Positions 25,176-32,973 of a stretch of DNA of 42,319 nt are shown piece after piece. The first letter of the stretch is position 1. Each line of letters starts with the position of its first letter. Position numbers and translations under genes: made by a program. Source of the DNA: an uncultured Bacilli bacterium (lineage in GTDB: Bacteria; Bacillota_I; Bacilli_A; RF39; UBA660); contig CAKOXD010000010.1 of the NCBI GenBank assembly GCA_934130005.1, forward strand, positions 1 through 42,319, in the 5' to 3' direction. A model generated the notes under the pieces. It was not told where the DNA came from. It made no database searches and saw only the letters and a program-made list of their open reading frames with translations.

Positions 25176-28100
25176 AACATTCATTATCATAATCTTTTGA
25201 TTGTGTAATATTAATTTTGTTACCATTAAATGTTGCGACTACATTTCCACATCCTGAATAGTAAATATTATTTCCAGATGTACGAGCTAACATATCATGT
25301 GTTTTATCTATACCAGTAACAGCAGATCTTTTATGACTTGTTGTCATAACTGAATATTTTGGTTTTAAATAATTAATTGTTTCTTCTGAATTATTATAAG
25401 TTTGACTAGATATACCATGACCATGATGTGCTACTTTATATAAATCAACATTTCCTACCTTTTTTGCTATTTCTTCTTCCCATTTATAATGAACATTTCC
25501 AGCTTTATATCCTTGCATGTCGCTTGCTAAATAGAAAGTTTTATTATTTATTTTTCCTTTTATTACAATTGAATTATAATTTTCATTACAATTTCCATAC
25601 TTATTACAAAGACCTTTATCCTTTAATATCTTCACTCTATCTTGAGTATTATATAATTGTAAACTATAATTTCCTAAATATAATTTTATATCAGATTTTA
25701 CAAATTTTATTTTACTACTATATTTATTTATTGTATTATTATATTCATTAGGAAATAATGCTCCATTATAATATCCTACAAATTTCTTTAAGTAAATTGC
25801 CTTTACTTGTTTTTTACTTGCAATATAATCTAGACATCCAAAATGATCATTATGCCAATGTGTTATAAGAATGAATTCTAGAGTTTTTCCTCCTATACTA
25901 TCTAAATAGTTATTTAATCTTTCACATACATTTGAATAATTTAAACCTGTATCCACCATTGCATATTTTCCATCACTCTCTAAAATGATTGAATCAGAAT
26001 ATGCATATTTTCCTACTTGTGTGTCCATAAAATGAATTCTATTTACTTTATTATAAGTTGTCACAGTTATTTTACTTGTTTTATTTCCATCATTTGTAGT
26101 TGCTGTTATTGTTGCAGTACCTAACTTATTTGCTTTTATTAAACCATTTGATACAGTTGCTACACTATTATCACTACTTGTCCATTTAACTGATTTATCT
26201 GTAGCATTATTTGGAGTTACATTTGCTGTTACTTGTGTAGATGAACCTACTGCTAATGTTATATTTGTTTTATTTAGACTTATTCCACTAACAGGAACTT
26301 TTTTTACTATAACTTGTAAATTAGCTGTTTTTCCATTATGAGTTTTTGCTGTTATTGTTGCTGTTCCAACATTTTTTCCAATTATTAGACCATCAGATAC
26401 AGTTACTATATTGTTATTGCTACTTGTCCACGAAACTGTCTTTATTGATGCATTACTAGGATTTACAGTAGCAGTTATTTGTTCTTTACTTCCTACATAT
26501 ATTTCTGTTTTTGTTTTATTTAAACTAATACTTGTTGCATCTATATTTTTTACATTCACTTGTAAGCTTGCTACTTTTCCATTATGGGTTTTCGCTGTTA
26601 TTGTTGTTGTTCCTGCTTTATTAGCAGTTATTAAACCATTTGATATAGTTGCTACTTTTGGATTACTACTTGTCCATATTATATTTTTATCTGTAGTATT
26701 ACTAGGTGATATAGTTGCTTTTATTTGTTCTTTACTTCCTACATACATTTCTGTTCTTGTTTTATTTAATTTTATTTGTTTTGCATTTATACCTTTAATA
26801 ACAACTGTTATACTATCTGTTTTTTCATTATCAATTGTTTTTACAGTAATATCTGTTGTTCCTATTGATTTTCCATATATATTACCATTACTATCTACAG
26901 TTGCTACTTTTGGATTACTACTTATCCATATTACTTCTTTATTTGTAGCATTTGATGGTTTAACATCTGCTTTTATTTGTTCTTTGTTTCCTACATATAT
27001 TTCTGTTTTTGTTTTATTTAGTTTTACGCTAGTTACATTTATTTTTTTATTTTCTTCTATAACAGTTATTTTAAATTTTATAGTTATATTAGGATTTGAT
27101 ATTGAAGCACAATTGATTGTTGTTGTTCCTTTTTTTATTCCATGTACTAATCCATTACTATCTACAGTTGCTACATTATTATTACTACTTGTCCATTTTA
27201 AGTTAGGATTTGTAGCATTTGATGGTTTAACATCTGCTTTTAAATATCTTTCTTCTTGCTCTACTATAGTTAAGTTTGTATTACTACTTTCTATTTTATT
27301 AACTGGTATTTTCTTTTTTATTACTTTTATTGTAGCACTTGCTACTTTTCCATTATTGGTTTTAGCAACTACTGTTGCTTCTCCTTCTTTTAATCCAGTA
27401 ATAGTACCATCATTAGTCACATTAATAATACTACTGTTATTAGTTGTCCATGTAATATTTTTATTTGTAGCATTTTTGGGTTCTACTGTTGCATATAACT
27501 TATATTTTTCATTTTCATTTATTGTTAATGATGTTTTATTTAAATTAATCCCTGTTACTTCTATTTTTTTGTTTGATTTATTTGTACTTGGTTTATTTGT
27601 ATTTGGCTTATTTGTATTTGGTTTATTTTGTTTATCTGTACTATCTTTTTCTTCTTCAAGCACTAAAACTTCATATTCTGCTACTTTGTCATTTTTTGTT
27701 CTAGCATATATTTTTGCAACACCTTTACCTATAGCTTTTACTGTTCCATTATTATCTACAGTAATTATATTTTCATTACTACTTGTCCAAATGACATTAC
27801 TGCTTCCATTTGGTGTTATTATTGCTTCAAAATCGTATGTGTTACCGACATATAGTTGATTTGTTTTTCCTACAATTTGTACAGATTCTGTCTCAACGTT
27901 TACAATTTCTAGTTGTTTATTGTTGTTAATAATTGTCAATAACAATGTATCTTTTATTCTACCGCTTTGATTTTTTACTTTAATTTTTACTTTGCCTGGT
28001 TTAATTGCTACTACTTTACCACTAGCATCTACAGTTGCTATTTTACTATCATCTGTTTCATATATTAATTGATCTGTAGTATGATTATCTACTTCTAATA

Positions 28101-28257
28101 CCATACTACTATTTACATTTAAAGTATTATCTTTAGTTAATATTTTTATATACCTATTATTTTTTACTTTAATAGTATAAAAAAATATAAGAACAATAAA
28201 TAATAAAAGACATACATAAAATAAATTTAACAAACTATCTAATATTTTATCTTTCAT
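25174..28257 (-). CDS. Surface protein with eight Big_2 domains and a C-terminal metallo-beta-lactamase domain
   Basis: 1027 residues. Start is ATG 28257: AGGTGAT stands just before it and covers the ATG at 28272. Residues about 5-30 are one membrane helix, giving an N-in, C-out anchor. Then come eight Ig-like group 2 (Big_2) repeats of about 82-90 residues, each with a 'W(T/I)SS...(V/I)(A/T)TV' core, with a Pro/Asn/Lys/Thr-rich linker after the second. The last 270 residues are a metallo-beta-lactamase-fold hydrolase: HWHNDH (His800, His802, Asp804, His805), SDMQG and HHGHG metal ligands, most like the ComEC/Rec2-type. Inferred role: an exported metal-dependent nuclease or phosphodiesterase held away from the membrane by the Ig stalk. 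Real substrate unknown. Confidence 0.88.
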   Translation of the reverse strand: MKDKILDSLLNLFYVCLLLFIVLIFFYTIKVKNNRYIKILTKDNTLNVNSSMVLEVDNHTTDQLIYETDDSKIATVDASGKVVAIKPGKVKIKVKNQSGRIKDTLLLTIINNNKQLEIVNVETESVQIVGKTNQLYVGNTYDFEAIITPNGSSNVIWTSSNENIITVDNNGTVKAIGKGVAKIYARTKNDKVAEYEVLVLEEEKDSTDKQNKPNTNKPNTNKPSTNKSNKKIEVTGINLNKTSLTINENEKYKLYATVEPKNATNKNITWTTNNSSIINVTNDGTITGLKEGEATVVAKTNNGKVASATIKVIKKKIPVNKIESSNTNLTIVEQEERYLKADVKPSNATNPNLKWTSSNNNVATVDSNGLVHGIKKGTTTINCASISNPNITIKFKITVIEENKKINVTSVKLNKTKTEIYVGNKEQIKADVKPSNATNKEVIWISSNPKVATVDSNGNIYGKSIGTTDITVKTIDNEKTDSITVVIKGINAKQIKLNKTRTEMYVGSKEQIKATISPSNTTDKNIIWTSSNPKVATISNGLITANKAGTTTITAKTHNGKVASLQVNVKNIDATSISLNKTKTEIYVGSKEQITATVNPSNASIKTVSWTSSNNNIVTVSDGLIIGKNVGTATITAKTHNGKTANLQVIVKKVPVSGISLNKTNITLAVGSSTQVTANVTPNNATDKSVKWTSSDNSVATVSNGLIKANKLGTATITATTNDGNKTSKITVTTYNKVNRIHFMDTQVGKYAYSDSIILESDGKYAMVDTGLNYSNVCERLNNYLDSIGGKTLEFILITHWHNDHFGCLDYIASKKQVKAIYLKKFVGYYNGALFPNEYNNTINKYSSKIKFVKSDIKLYLGNYSLQLYNTQDRVKILKDKGLCNKYGNCNENYNSIVIKGKINNKTFYLASDMQGYKAGNVHYKWEEEIAKKVGNVDLYKVAHHGHGISSQTYNNSEETINYLKPKYSVMTTSHKRSAVTGIDKTHDMLARTSGNNIYYSGCGNVVATFNGNKINITQSKDYDNEC
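26290..27100. repeat. Tandem coding repeats of about 245-250 bases in the Big_2 region
   Basis: Recurring blocks such as the 'NKTKTEIYVG(N/S)KEQI' coding stretch occur at about 26490, 26740 and 26990. Similarity at DNA level between neighbouring Big_2 domains suggests expansion by recombination. Confidence 0.65.
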
Positions 28258-28276
28258 AGCATCACCTATCATAATA

Positions 28277-28282
28277 ATTATA
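28277..28282 (-). promoter_or_regulatory. -10 box of the Big_2/MBL gene
   Basis: TATAAT on the minus strand, 19 bases before the start codon and just after the ddl terminator; no TG extension. Confidence 0.5.
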
Positions 28283-28310
28283 TAAAAATTAAATTTTTTT
28301 GTAAATAAAA

Positions 28311-28329
28311 AAATGACTTTTAGTCATTT
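28311..28329 (-). terminator. Intrinsic terminator of the hydrolase-murF-ddl operon
   Basis: 8-base stem AAATGACT/AGTCATTT, 3-base loop, T run on the minus strand. The ddl stop codon (28328-28330) overlaps it. Confidence 0.85.
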
Positions 28330-29521
28330 ATATTTTTCCTTTTACACCTTTACTTCCATTATAAGTGCTTAATATATTAGATTCAAATGATGAAATTTTC
28401 TTACTTTCTTCTTTGTATTTTTTTATTGCCATTGTTATCATCTCATCTAGTAATGTTTTATAATCTTTTCCTGCTGGTTTAAATAAATAGAATGATAAAC
28501 TTCCTGGTATTGTATTTGGTTCATTTACATATACCTTTTTACTTTTATTATCTATTAAAAAATCTATACGAGCTACTCCGCTTAAATCTAAAGCTTTAAA
28601 TGTTTTTTTAGCTAATTCTTTTACTTCATCTTCTATTTTTTTATCTAATTTTGCAGGTATATCAAATTCACTTGTTGACATATTTCCTGATTTTGGACCT
28701 TTTAATCCAGTTTTCTTTTTTCCACCGCTTAAATATTTATCTTCATATGTTAGAAAGTCATTTTTTGTTTTCATTAGTGCTATTAAACTTGTTTCTTGAT
28801 ATTCAGAATTACCTAAAACAGCACAGTTAACTTCTTGTAAGTCTTCTATTACTTTTTCTACTAGTATTTTAGAATCATACTTAATTGCTTCTTCTATAGC
28901 ACTATCTAAGGATTTATTATCTTTTGCTATTTTAATTCCTACACTACTACCAAGTCTTGCAGGTTTTACAATAACTGGATATTTCAATTTTTCTATTTTT
29001 TTAGTTACTTCTTCTTTATTTTCTAAATATTCAAAATCATAAAACCAAGTATATTCTGGATTTGCTATTTTATAACTATCTAGAACTTGTTTCATTACTA
29101 TTTTATCTTGACCTAATGCAGCCCCAAGAATTGATGGTCCTACTGTTGGTACACCTATGCTTTCTAAATAACCTTCAAGTGAACCGTCTTCTACACCTTT
29201 TCCATGTACAATTGGAAATGCTATATCTATTTTATTTATTATTTTTCTAAATAAACCTTTTGTATTTTGAAGACAGAATTCACCATTTATATTTGTTAAA
29301 CATACTTGTTTAGCATATTTTTTTAATGTATCAAAATCTTTATATACATCCATTTCTAATAGCATTTTTCCTGTATACCATGTTCTGTCCTTTGTTATAT
29401 AAATAGGAACTATATCATACTTTTCTTGGTCCATAAAACTCATTGCTTGTACAGCAGTTATAATACTAACTTCATGTTCTACAGAATTTCCTCCAAATAT
29501 TACTCCAACCTTTATTTTCAT
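28328..29521 (-). CDS. ddl: D-alanine--D-alanine ligase family protein
   Basis: 397 residues, longer than the usual 340-370. ATP-grasp enzyme that joins two D-Ala in the cytoplasm. Seen: VGVIFGGNSVEHEVSI, FPIVHGKGVEDGSLEGYLE, the ATP-binding VIVKPARLGSSVGI, the omega-loop YEDKY, GVARIDFLID, and the metal site NEPNTIPGSLSF. Two oddities: the omega-loop is enlarged by a basic, Gly-rich insert (SGGKKKTGLKGPKSGN), and the final motif has EPNT and SLSFYLF where the usual enzyme has E(I/V)NT and MT..S. A C-terminal tail of about 30 residues is extra. D-Ala-D-Ala is the simplest reading; another second substrate (D-Lac, D-Ser) cannot be excluded. It is the last gene of the operon with the MurF-like ligase. 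Confidence 0.85.
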   Translation of the reverse strand: MKIKVGVIFGGNSVEHEVSIITAVQAMSFMDQEKYDIVPIYITKDRTWYTGKMLLEMDVYKDFDTLKKYAKQVCLTNINGEFCLQNTKGLFRKIINKIDIAFPIVHGKGVEDGSLEGYLESIGVPTVGPSILGAALGQDKIVMKQVLDSYKIANPEYTWFYDFEYLENKEEVTKKIEKLKYPVIVKPARLGSSVGIKIAKDNKSLDSAIEEAIKYDSKILVEKVIEDLQEVNCAVLGNSEYQETSLIALMKTKNDFLTYEDKYLSGGKKKTGLKGPKSGNMSTSEFDIPAKLDKKIEDEVKELAKKTFKALDLSGVARIDFLIDNKSKKVYVNEPNTIPGSLSFYLFKPAGKDYKTLLDEMITMAIKKYKEESKKISSFESNILSTYNGSKGVKGKI

Positions 29522-29541
29522 ATTATCACTCTTTCTACTAC

Positions 29542-31125
29542 TTAATTAAATATGTCTGGAAGATCACTTTGTATTAAAACATAAGTATCTTCTGTTTCAT
29601 TTTTTATTAAATTTATTGCTTCATTTATATCTTTTAATATTACTATATTTTCATCTTTAAATTTTGAATCTTTTAATCCATCATAAATTGGTTTTGTTAT
29701 TTCTTTACCTAGCAATATTACTTTATCTACTTTAGTACTCATATATTTTCCTAATTCAAAATTAAGTTCATATTCTTTAGTACCAAGCTCTATCATTCCT
29801 GATGATATTACAATCTTTTTACCAGGCATATTTTCTAAAACATCTAAAGCCATTTTAGCTCCATCTGGGTTTGCATTATAAGCATCATCTATTATATTAA
29901 TATTACCCATTTTTTTTAGTTCTAGTCTATGTTCAACTGGTTTTACTTTTTTTACACCAATTATTAATTGATCAATATTTATATTTAAATTATATCCAAG
30001 TGCGATACCTGCTAATATATTATAAACATTAGCGCGACCTAATAATTTTGTTTCAAATTTATATTTTGTTTTATCACCTTTAAATATTACATTAAATGTT
30101 GTACCTGTATTTGATAATTTTATATCAGTTGCTCTTACATCTACATCTTTATTTTCAATACCAATTGTAACTATTTTACAATTATTTTTCAATTTATATT
30201 GAACTTGTAATGGATCATCAAAATTTAAAACTCCTATTCCATTACTTGGAAGTGATTCAATAAGTTCAAATTTACCTTTTTGAATATTTTCTTGTGATCC
30301 AAAACTTTCTAAGTGTGCTACTCCTATTTTTGTTAATATTCCATATGTAGGATGAACTAAATCACATAGCTCTTTTATTTCTCCTCTTTTAAATGCACCC
30401 ATTTCTGCTATAAATAAGTCGTTAAATTTATCTAAATAATTATTTATTGTTATTATAATTCCAAGTGGTGTATTAAAGTTTTTAGGAGTTGCAAAAGAAT
30501 TATATTTTACATTTAATATATCATTTAATATGTTCTTACTACTTGTTTTTCCATAACTTCCAGTTATTCCTATAACTTTCATATTATTCATACTATTTAA
30601 TTTTTTTATTGCTTTTCTTTTAAATTTATTATTTATCATTTTTTCTATTGGTTTATTTATTATATTAGCAAGAAAAACAACATAATAATTTAAATATATG
30701 AAAAGACCAAATACTAGATAGTAATATACTATATTATTTTCATTAAATGTTAAAATATCTATTACTATTAATAGTATATATATTAAGTAAGTTGTTACTA
30801 CAAGTCTTTTTACTCTTTTTGTAAAGACTAATGGTTTTATTTCTTTTTCTTTACTTTTATTTTTTAAATAAATTAGTGATATTATACAATAGAATATTAC
30901 AAATAATATCATTAACAGTAATTTATTTATAAATAAGCCAATTATAAATAATAAAAATAATAAATCAAGGTTTTTAAAAACTTTATTTTTATTATTACCT
31001 ATCCATTTTAAATATCTATTTCCATCATTATACCAATTTTGTTGTAACATATGTAATGATTTTTTTGATTTTAAATATATATATGGTATAACTGGTATTA
31101 TTGAAACTATAAATTTTATTAACAT
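29542..31125 (-). CDS. MurF-like Mur ligase with an N-terminal membrane domain
   Basis: 527 residues. Residues about 183-527 are a Mur ligase: GITGSYGKTSSK (ATP P-loop), NTPLGI, AEMGAFKRGEI, HLESFGSQENI, GRANVYNILAGIALG and the MurF signature DAYNANPDGAKMAL. MurF adds D-Ala-D-Ala to UDP-MurNAc-tripeptide. What is unusual is the first 180 residues: about five hydrophobic helices (about 3-20, 52-68, 70-87, 110-128, 134-156) stand where ordinary MurF has a soluble UDP-binding domain. The catalytic part is therefore tied to the membrane. Lying next to ddl, it fits the D-Ala-D-Ala branch, but substrate change (for example a lipid-linked one) is possible. AAGGAGG is a strong ribosome site. Confidence 0.85.
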   Translation of the reverse strand: MLIKFIVSIIPVIPYIYLKSKKSLHMLQQNWYNDGNRYLKWIGNNKNKVFKNLDLLFLLFIIGLFINKLLLMILFVIFYCIISLIYLKNKSKEKEIKPLVFTKRVKRLVVTTYLIYILLIVIDILTFNENNIVYYYLVFGLFIYLNYYVVFLANIINKPIEKMINNKFKRKAIKKLNSMNNMKVIGITGSYGKTSSKNILNDILNVKYNSFATPKNFNTPLGIIITINNYLDKFNDLFIAEMGAFKRGEIKELCDLVHPTYGILTKIGVAHLESFGSQENIQKGKFELIESLPSNGIGVLNFDDPLQVQYKLKNNCKIVTIGIENKDVDVRATDIKLSNTGTTFNVIFKGDKTKYKFETKLLGRANVYNILAGIALGYNLNINIDQLIIGVKKVKPVEHRLELKKMGNINIIDDAYNANPDGAKMALDVLENMPGKKIVISSGMIELGTKEYELNFELGKYMSTKVDKVILLGKEITKPIYDGLKDSKFKDENIVILKDINEAINLIKNETEDTYVLIQSDLPDIFN

Positions 31126-31134
31126 AAATCCTCC

Positions 31135-31863
31135 TTAATTAAAAAAGCTTTTTAATACATTAATAGTTTGACCAAGTCTTTCTAAATATGCATAATGTGT
31201 GCAATCATCATATATAACTACACCTGAATCTTCTATTAAATTTTCTAGTTCATATGCTTCTTCTACTGGAACTGCTAAGTCTGCTGTTCCCCAGATAATT
31301 AGTGTAGGACATTTTATCTTTTTTACTTCTTCTGTTAAATCCAAGTTAACATGTTCTACTAATATTTGTCTCATTATAGGACTAGCATTCTTATAGTCTG
31401 TTGATCCTATATGTTTTTTTGCAAGTTCTTCAAACTTATTTAATATTGGTATTTTTTTAGCAGTTTTAAGCATTTTAGTTTTCAAAGATAATTTTTTTAT
31501 TTCTTTTTTATATGGACTTGCTAAAAGTACTAATTTTTTTACTTTATATTTTGAAGCATATAATAATGCTAATTTTCCTCCAAATGAATGTCCTATTAAA
31601 ATAGGATTTTCTATTTTTAAACTTGTTAATAAGCTTTTTACACAATCTACAAAATCATATAATGTATATATTTTTTTTGGTTCTTCACTTGAACCATGTC
31701 CTGGTAAATCAATTATTACAATATTAAATTCTGATGAAAAAGGGTCTGCAAGCATTTTCATCATTTCAATGTTTTGTCCCCATCCATGTAAAAAAACTAA
31801 TGTATCTCCTTCTTTATTACCATAATTAATATAATTTATTTTTATATCTTGATAATTAAACAT
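31135..31863 (-). CDS. Alpha/beta hydrolase
   Basis: 242 residues, alpha/beta hydrolase fold. FLHGWGQNIE gives the oxyanion hole, DLPGHGSSE follows, the nucleophile Ser is in LIGHSFGGKLAL, the acid is Asp in IWGTADLAVP and the His is in CTHYAYLE. No signal peptide, so cytoplasmic. Substrate unknown; small esterases of this type include MhpC/MenH-like enzymes. It leads an operon with the membrane MurF-like protein and ddl, separated by only 9 and 20 bases, so its job may touch the wall precursor pathway, but that is a guess. Confidence 0.82.
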   Translation of the reverse strand: MFNYQDIKINYINYGNKEGDTLVFLHGWGQNIEMMKMLADPFSSEFNIVIIDLPGHGSSEEPKKIYTLYDFVDCVKSLLTSLKIENPILIGHSFGGKLALLYASKYKVKKLVLLASPYKKEIKKLSLKTKMLKTAKKIPILNKFEELAKKHIGSTDYKNASPIMRQILVEHVNLDLTEEVKKIKCPTLIIWGTADLAVPVEEAYELENLIEDSGVVIYDDCTHYAYLERLGQTINVLKSFFN

Positions 31864-31878
31864 ATCATCACCATTTTA

Positions 31879-31887
31879 ATTATACCA
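31879..31887 (-). promoter_or_regulatory. Extended -10 promoter of the hydrolase-murF-ddl operon
   Basis: TGGTATAAT on the minus strand, 16 bases before the ATG at 31863. Confidence 0.68.
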
Positions 31888-31925
31888 TTAATTATTAAAT
31901 ATTCAAAAAAAATATATAGTATTTA

Positions 31926-31950
31926 TAAAAAAAATCACAAAAGTGATTTT
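31926..31950 (-). terminator. Intrinsic terminator of the sortase-substrate gene
   Basis: 8-base stem AAAATCAC/GTGATTTT (31931-31938 with 31943-31950), loop AAAA, T run on the minus strand. It begins at the base after the stop codon. Confidence 0.85.
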
Positions 31951-32841
31951 CTATTTACTAAATTTTCTATATTTTTTTACTACTACATATCCACTAAGTG
32001 CTACCATAGCTATAAGTGCAGTATAAACACAATATTCTTTTATTCCAGTTTTTGGATTCTTTGGTGTAACTGGTTTATTTGGAGTAACTGGAGTATTTGG
32101 TGTTTCTTTAATACTATCTTTACAATATACTTTAAAATTATATTCATCATTATTATTATAAAGTACTTTTACCCAAGATATAAAGTAATCATATTCATTT
32201 GGAAATGTTACTTTATATTTATTTACAGATGTATCTTTTTTAGTAAGTGTTAATTCATTCCATTTTGTATCATCTGGTCTTGTAATACTGTTATACATAT
32301 CTGTTACTTTTTGTTCTAAGTTAACATTATATGTATTTACATATTTTTCATATTCTTTTTTTAGATTTTGATATTTAGTATATGCTTCATAATAATCCGA
32401 TGCTTTTACTACCTCATATTCTGGTTGTGTAATTGTTAAATTTTCATTATTTGTATCTATAGCAGTAATTACTTTATTAATATCTATGCTACCTGTTGGA
32501 TTTGGAGTATTATCTAATACTTTTTTAGCAGCATCTACTTCTGCTTTTTTTTCTTTTATTACTTTTTCTTGTTCAGTACGATAATTATTAATACCTTTTA
32601 TGTTAGTATTTATTGCATTGAATTGTTCTTTTGTTATTTTAACATATTGTTGATATACTTTAGCGTCTTCATTTTTTAAATCACCTTTTAGATCTATATA
32701 ATTATCTTGGGTTTGATATAATGTATGAAATACTATATCATCGCTATATGTATTTAATTCTAATTTTGTAGCAGCACTTGTTTGTAAAATTCCACAAAAC
32801 ATAAATATTGCTGAAGCTAATACATAAGTTATTTTTTTCAT
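31951..32841 (-). CDS. Sortase-anchored surface protein with NPKTG motif
   Basis: 296 residues. A signal peptide (basic start, hydrophobic helix, AA near residue 24), then a helical, Lys/Glu/Asn-rich body with likely coiled coil (about 60-115 and 140-180), a Pro/Thr-rich spacer (PNTPVTPNKPVTPK), the sorting motif NPKTG at residues 262-266 (32044-32058), a hydrophobic stretch (TALIAMVALSGYVVV) and a basic tail (KKYRKFSK). This is a complete cell-wall sorting signal; the Asn-Pro start matches class B-type sortase substrates. The divergent gene at 32974 encodes such a sortase. A single cysteine lies in the body and one in the tail. Body function not recognised. A clear -35/-10 promoter precedes it. 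Confidence 0.88.
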   Translation of the reverse strand: MKKITYVLASAIFMFCGILQTSAATKLELNTYSDDIVFHTLYQTQDNYIDLKGDLKNEDAKVYQQYVKITKEQFNAINTNIKGINNYRTEQEKVIKEKKAEVDAAKKVLDNTPNPTGSIDINKVITAIDTNNENLTITQPEYEVVKASDYYEAYTKYQNLKKEYEKYVNTYNVNLEQKVTDMYNSITRPDDTKWNELTLTKKDTSVNKYKVTFPNEYDYFISWVKVLYNNNDEYNFKVYCKDSIKETPNTPVTPNKPVTPKNPKTGIKEYCVYTALIAMVALSGYVVVKKYRKFSK

Positions 32842-32867
32842 TTTTACACTCTCCTATCATTGAAATA

Positions 32868-32896
32868 AGTATAATCTATTTGTCACTATTTGTCAA
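32868..32896 (-). promoter_or_regulatory. Promoter of the sortase-substrate gene
   Basis: Minus strand: -35 TTGACA (32891-32896), 17-base spacer, -10 TATACT (32868-32873). This is one of the two best promoters in the window. The spacer contains a second copy of the GACAAATAG block. Confidence 0.82.
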
Positions 32897-32947
32897 TTTG
32901 TATTTAAAAAATTTTATTTACTTTACATTTATTTTTTTTTATTTATA

Positions 32948-32956
32948 TGCTATTAT
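32948..32956 (+). promoter_or_regulatory. Extended -10 promoter of the sortase gene
   Basis: TGCTATTAT, 17 bases before the ATG; a second hexamer TATAAT overlaps it at 32957-32962. The leader would be about ten bases with AGGGTG as ribosome site. Confidence 0.5.
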
Positions 32957-32973
32957 TATAATAGGGTGTTAAT

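Noticed and set aside
27560..27640. Short spaced repeats resembling a CRISPR array
   Set aside because: They encode the Asn/Lys/Pro/Thr linker (NKPNTNKPNTNKP) in the Big_2 protein; there are no unique spacers and no cas genes.
26411..27859. A rightward open frame of 482 codons opposite the Big_2 region
   Set aside because: It is a shadow of the repeated Big_2 domains: repeats with the same codon pattern keep the reverse frame open. It has no ribosome site and its product is a low-complexity hydrophobic chain.
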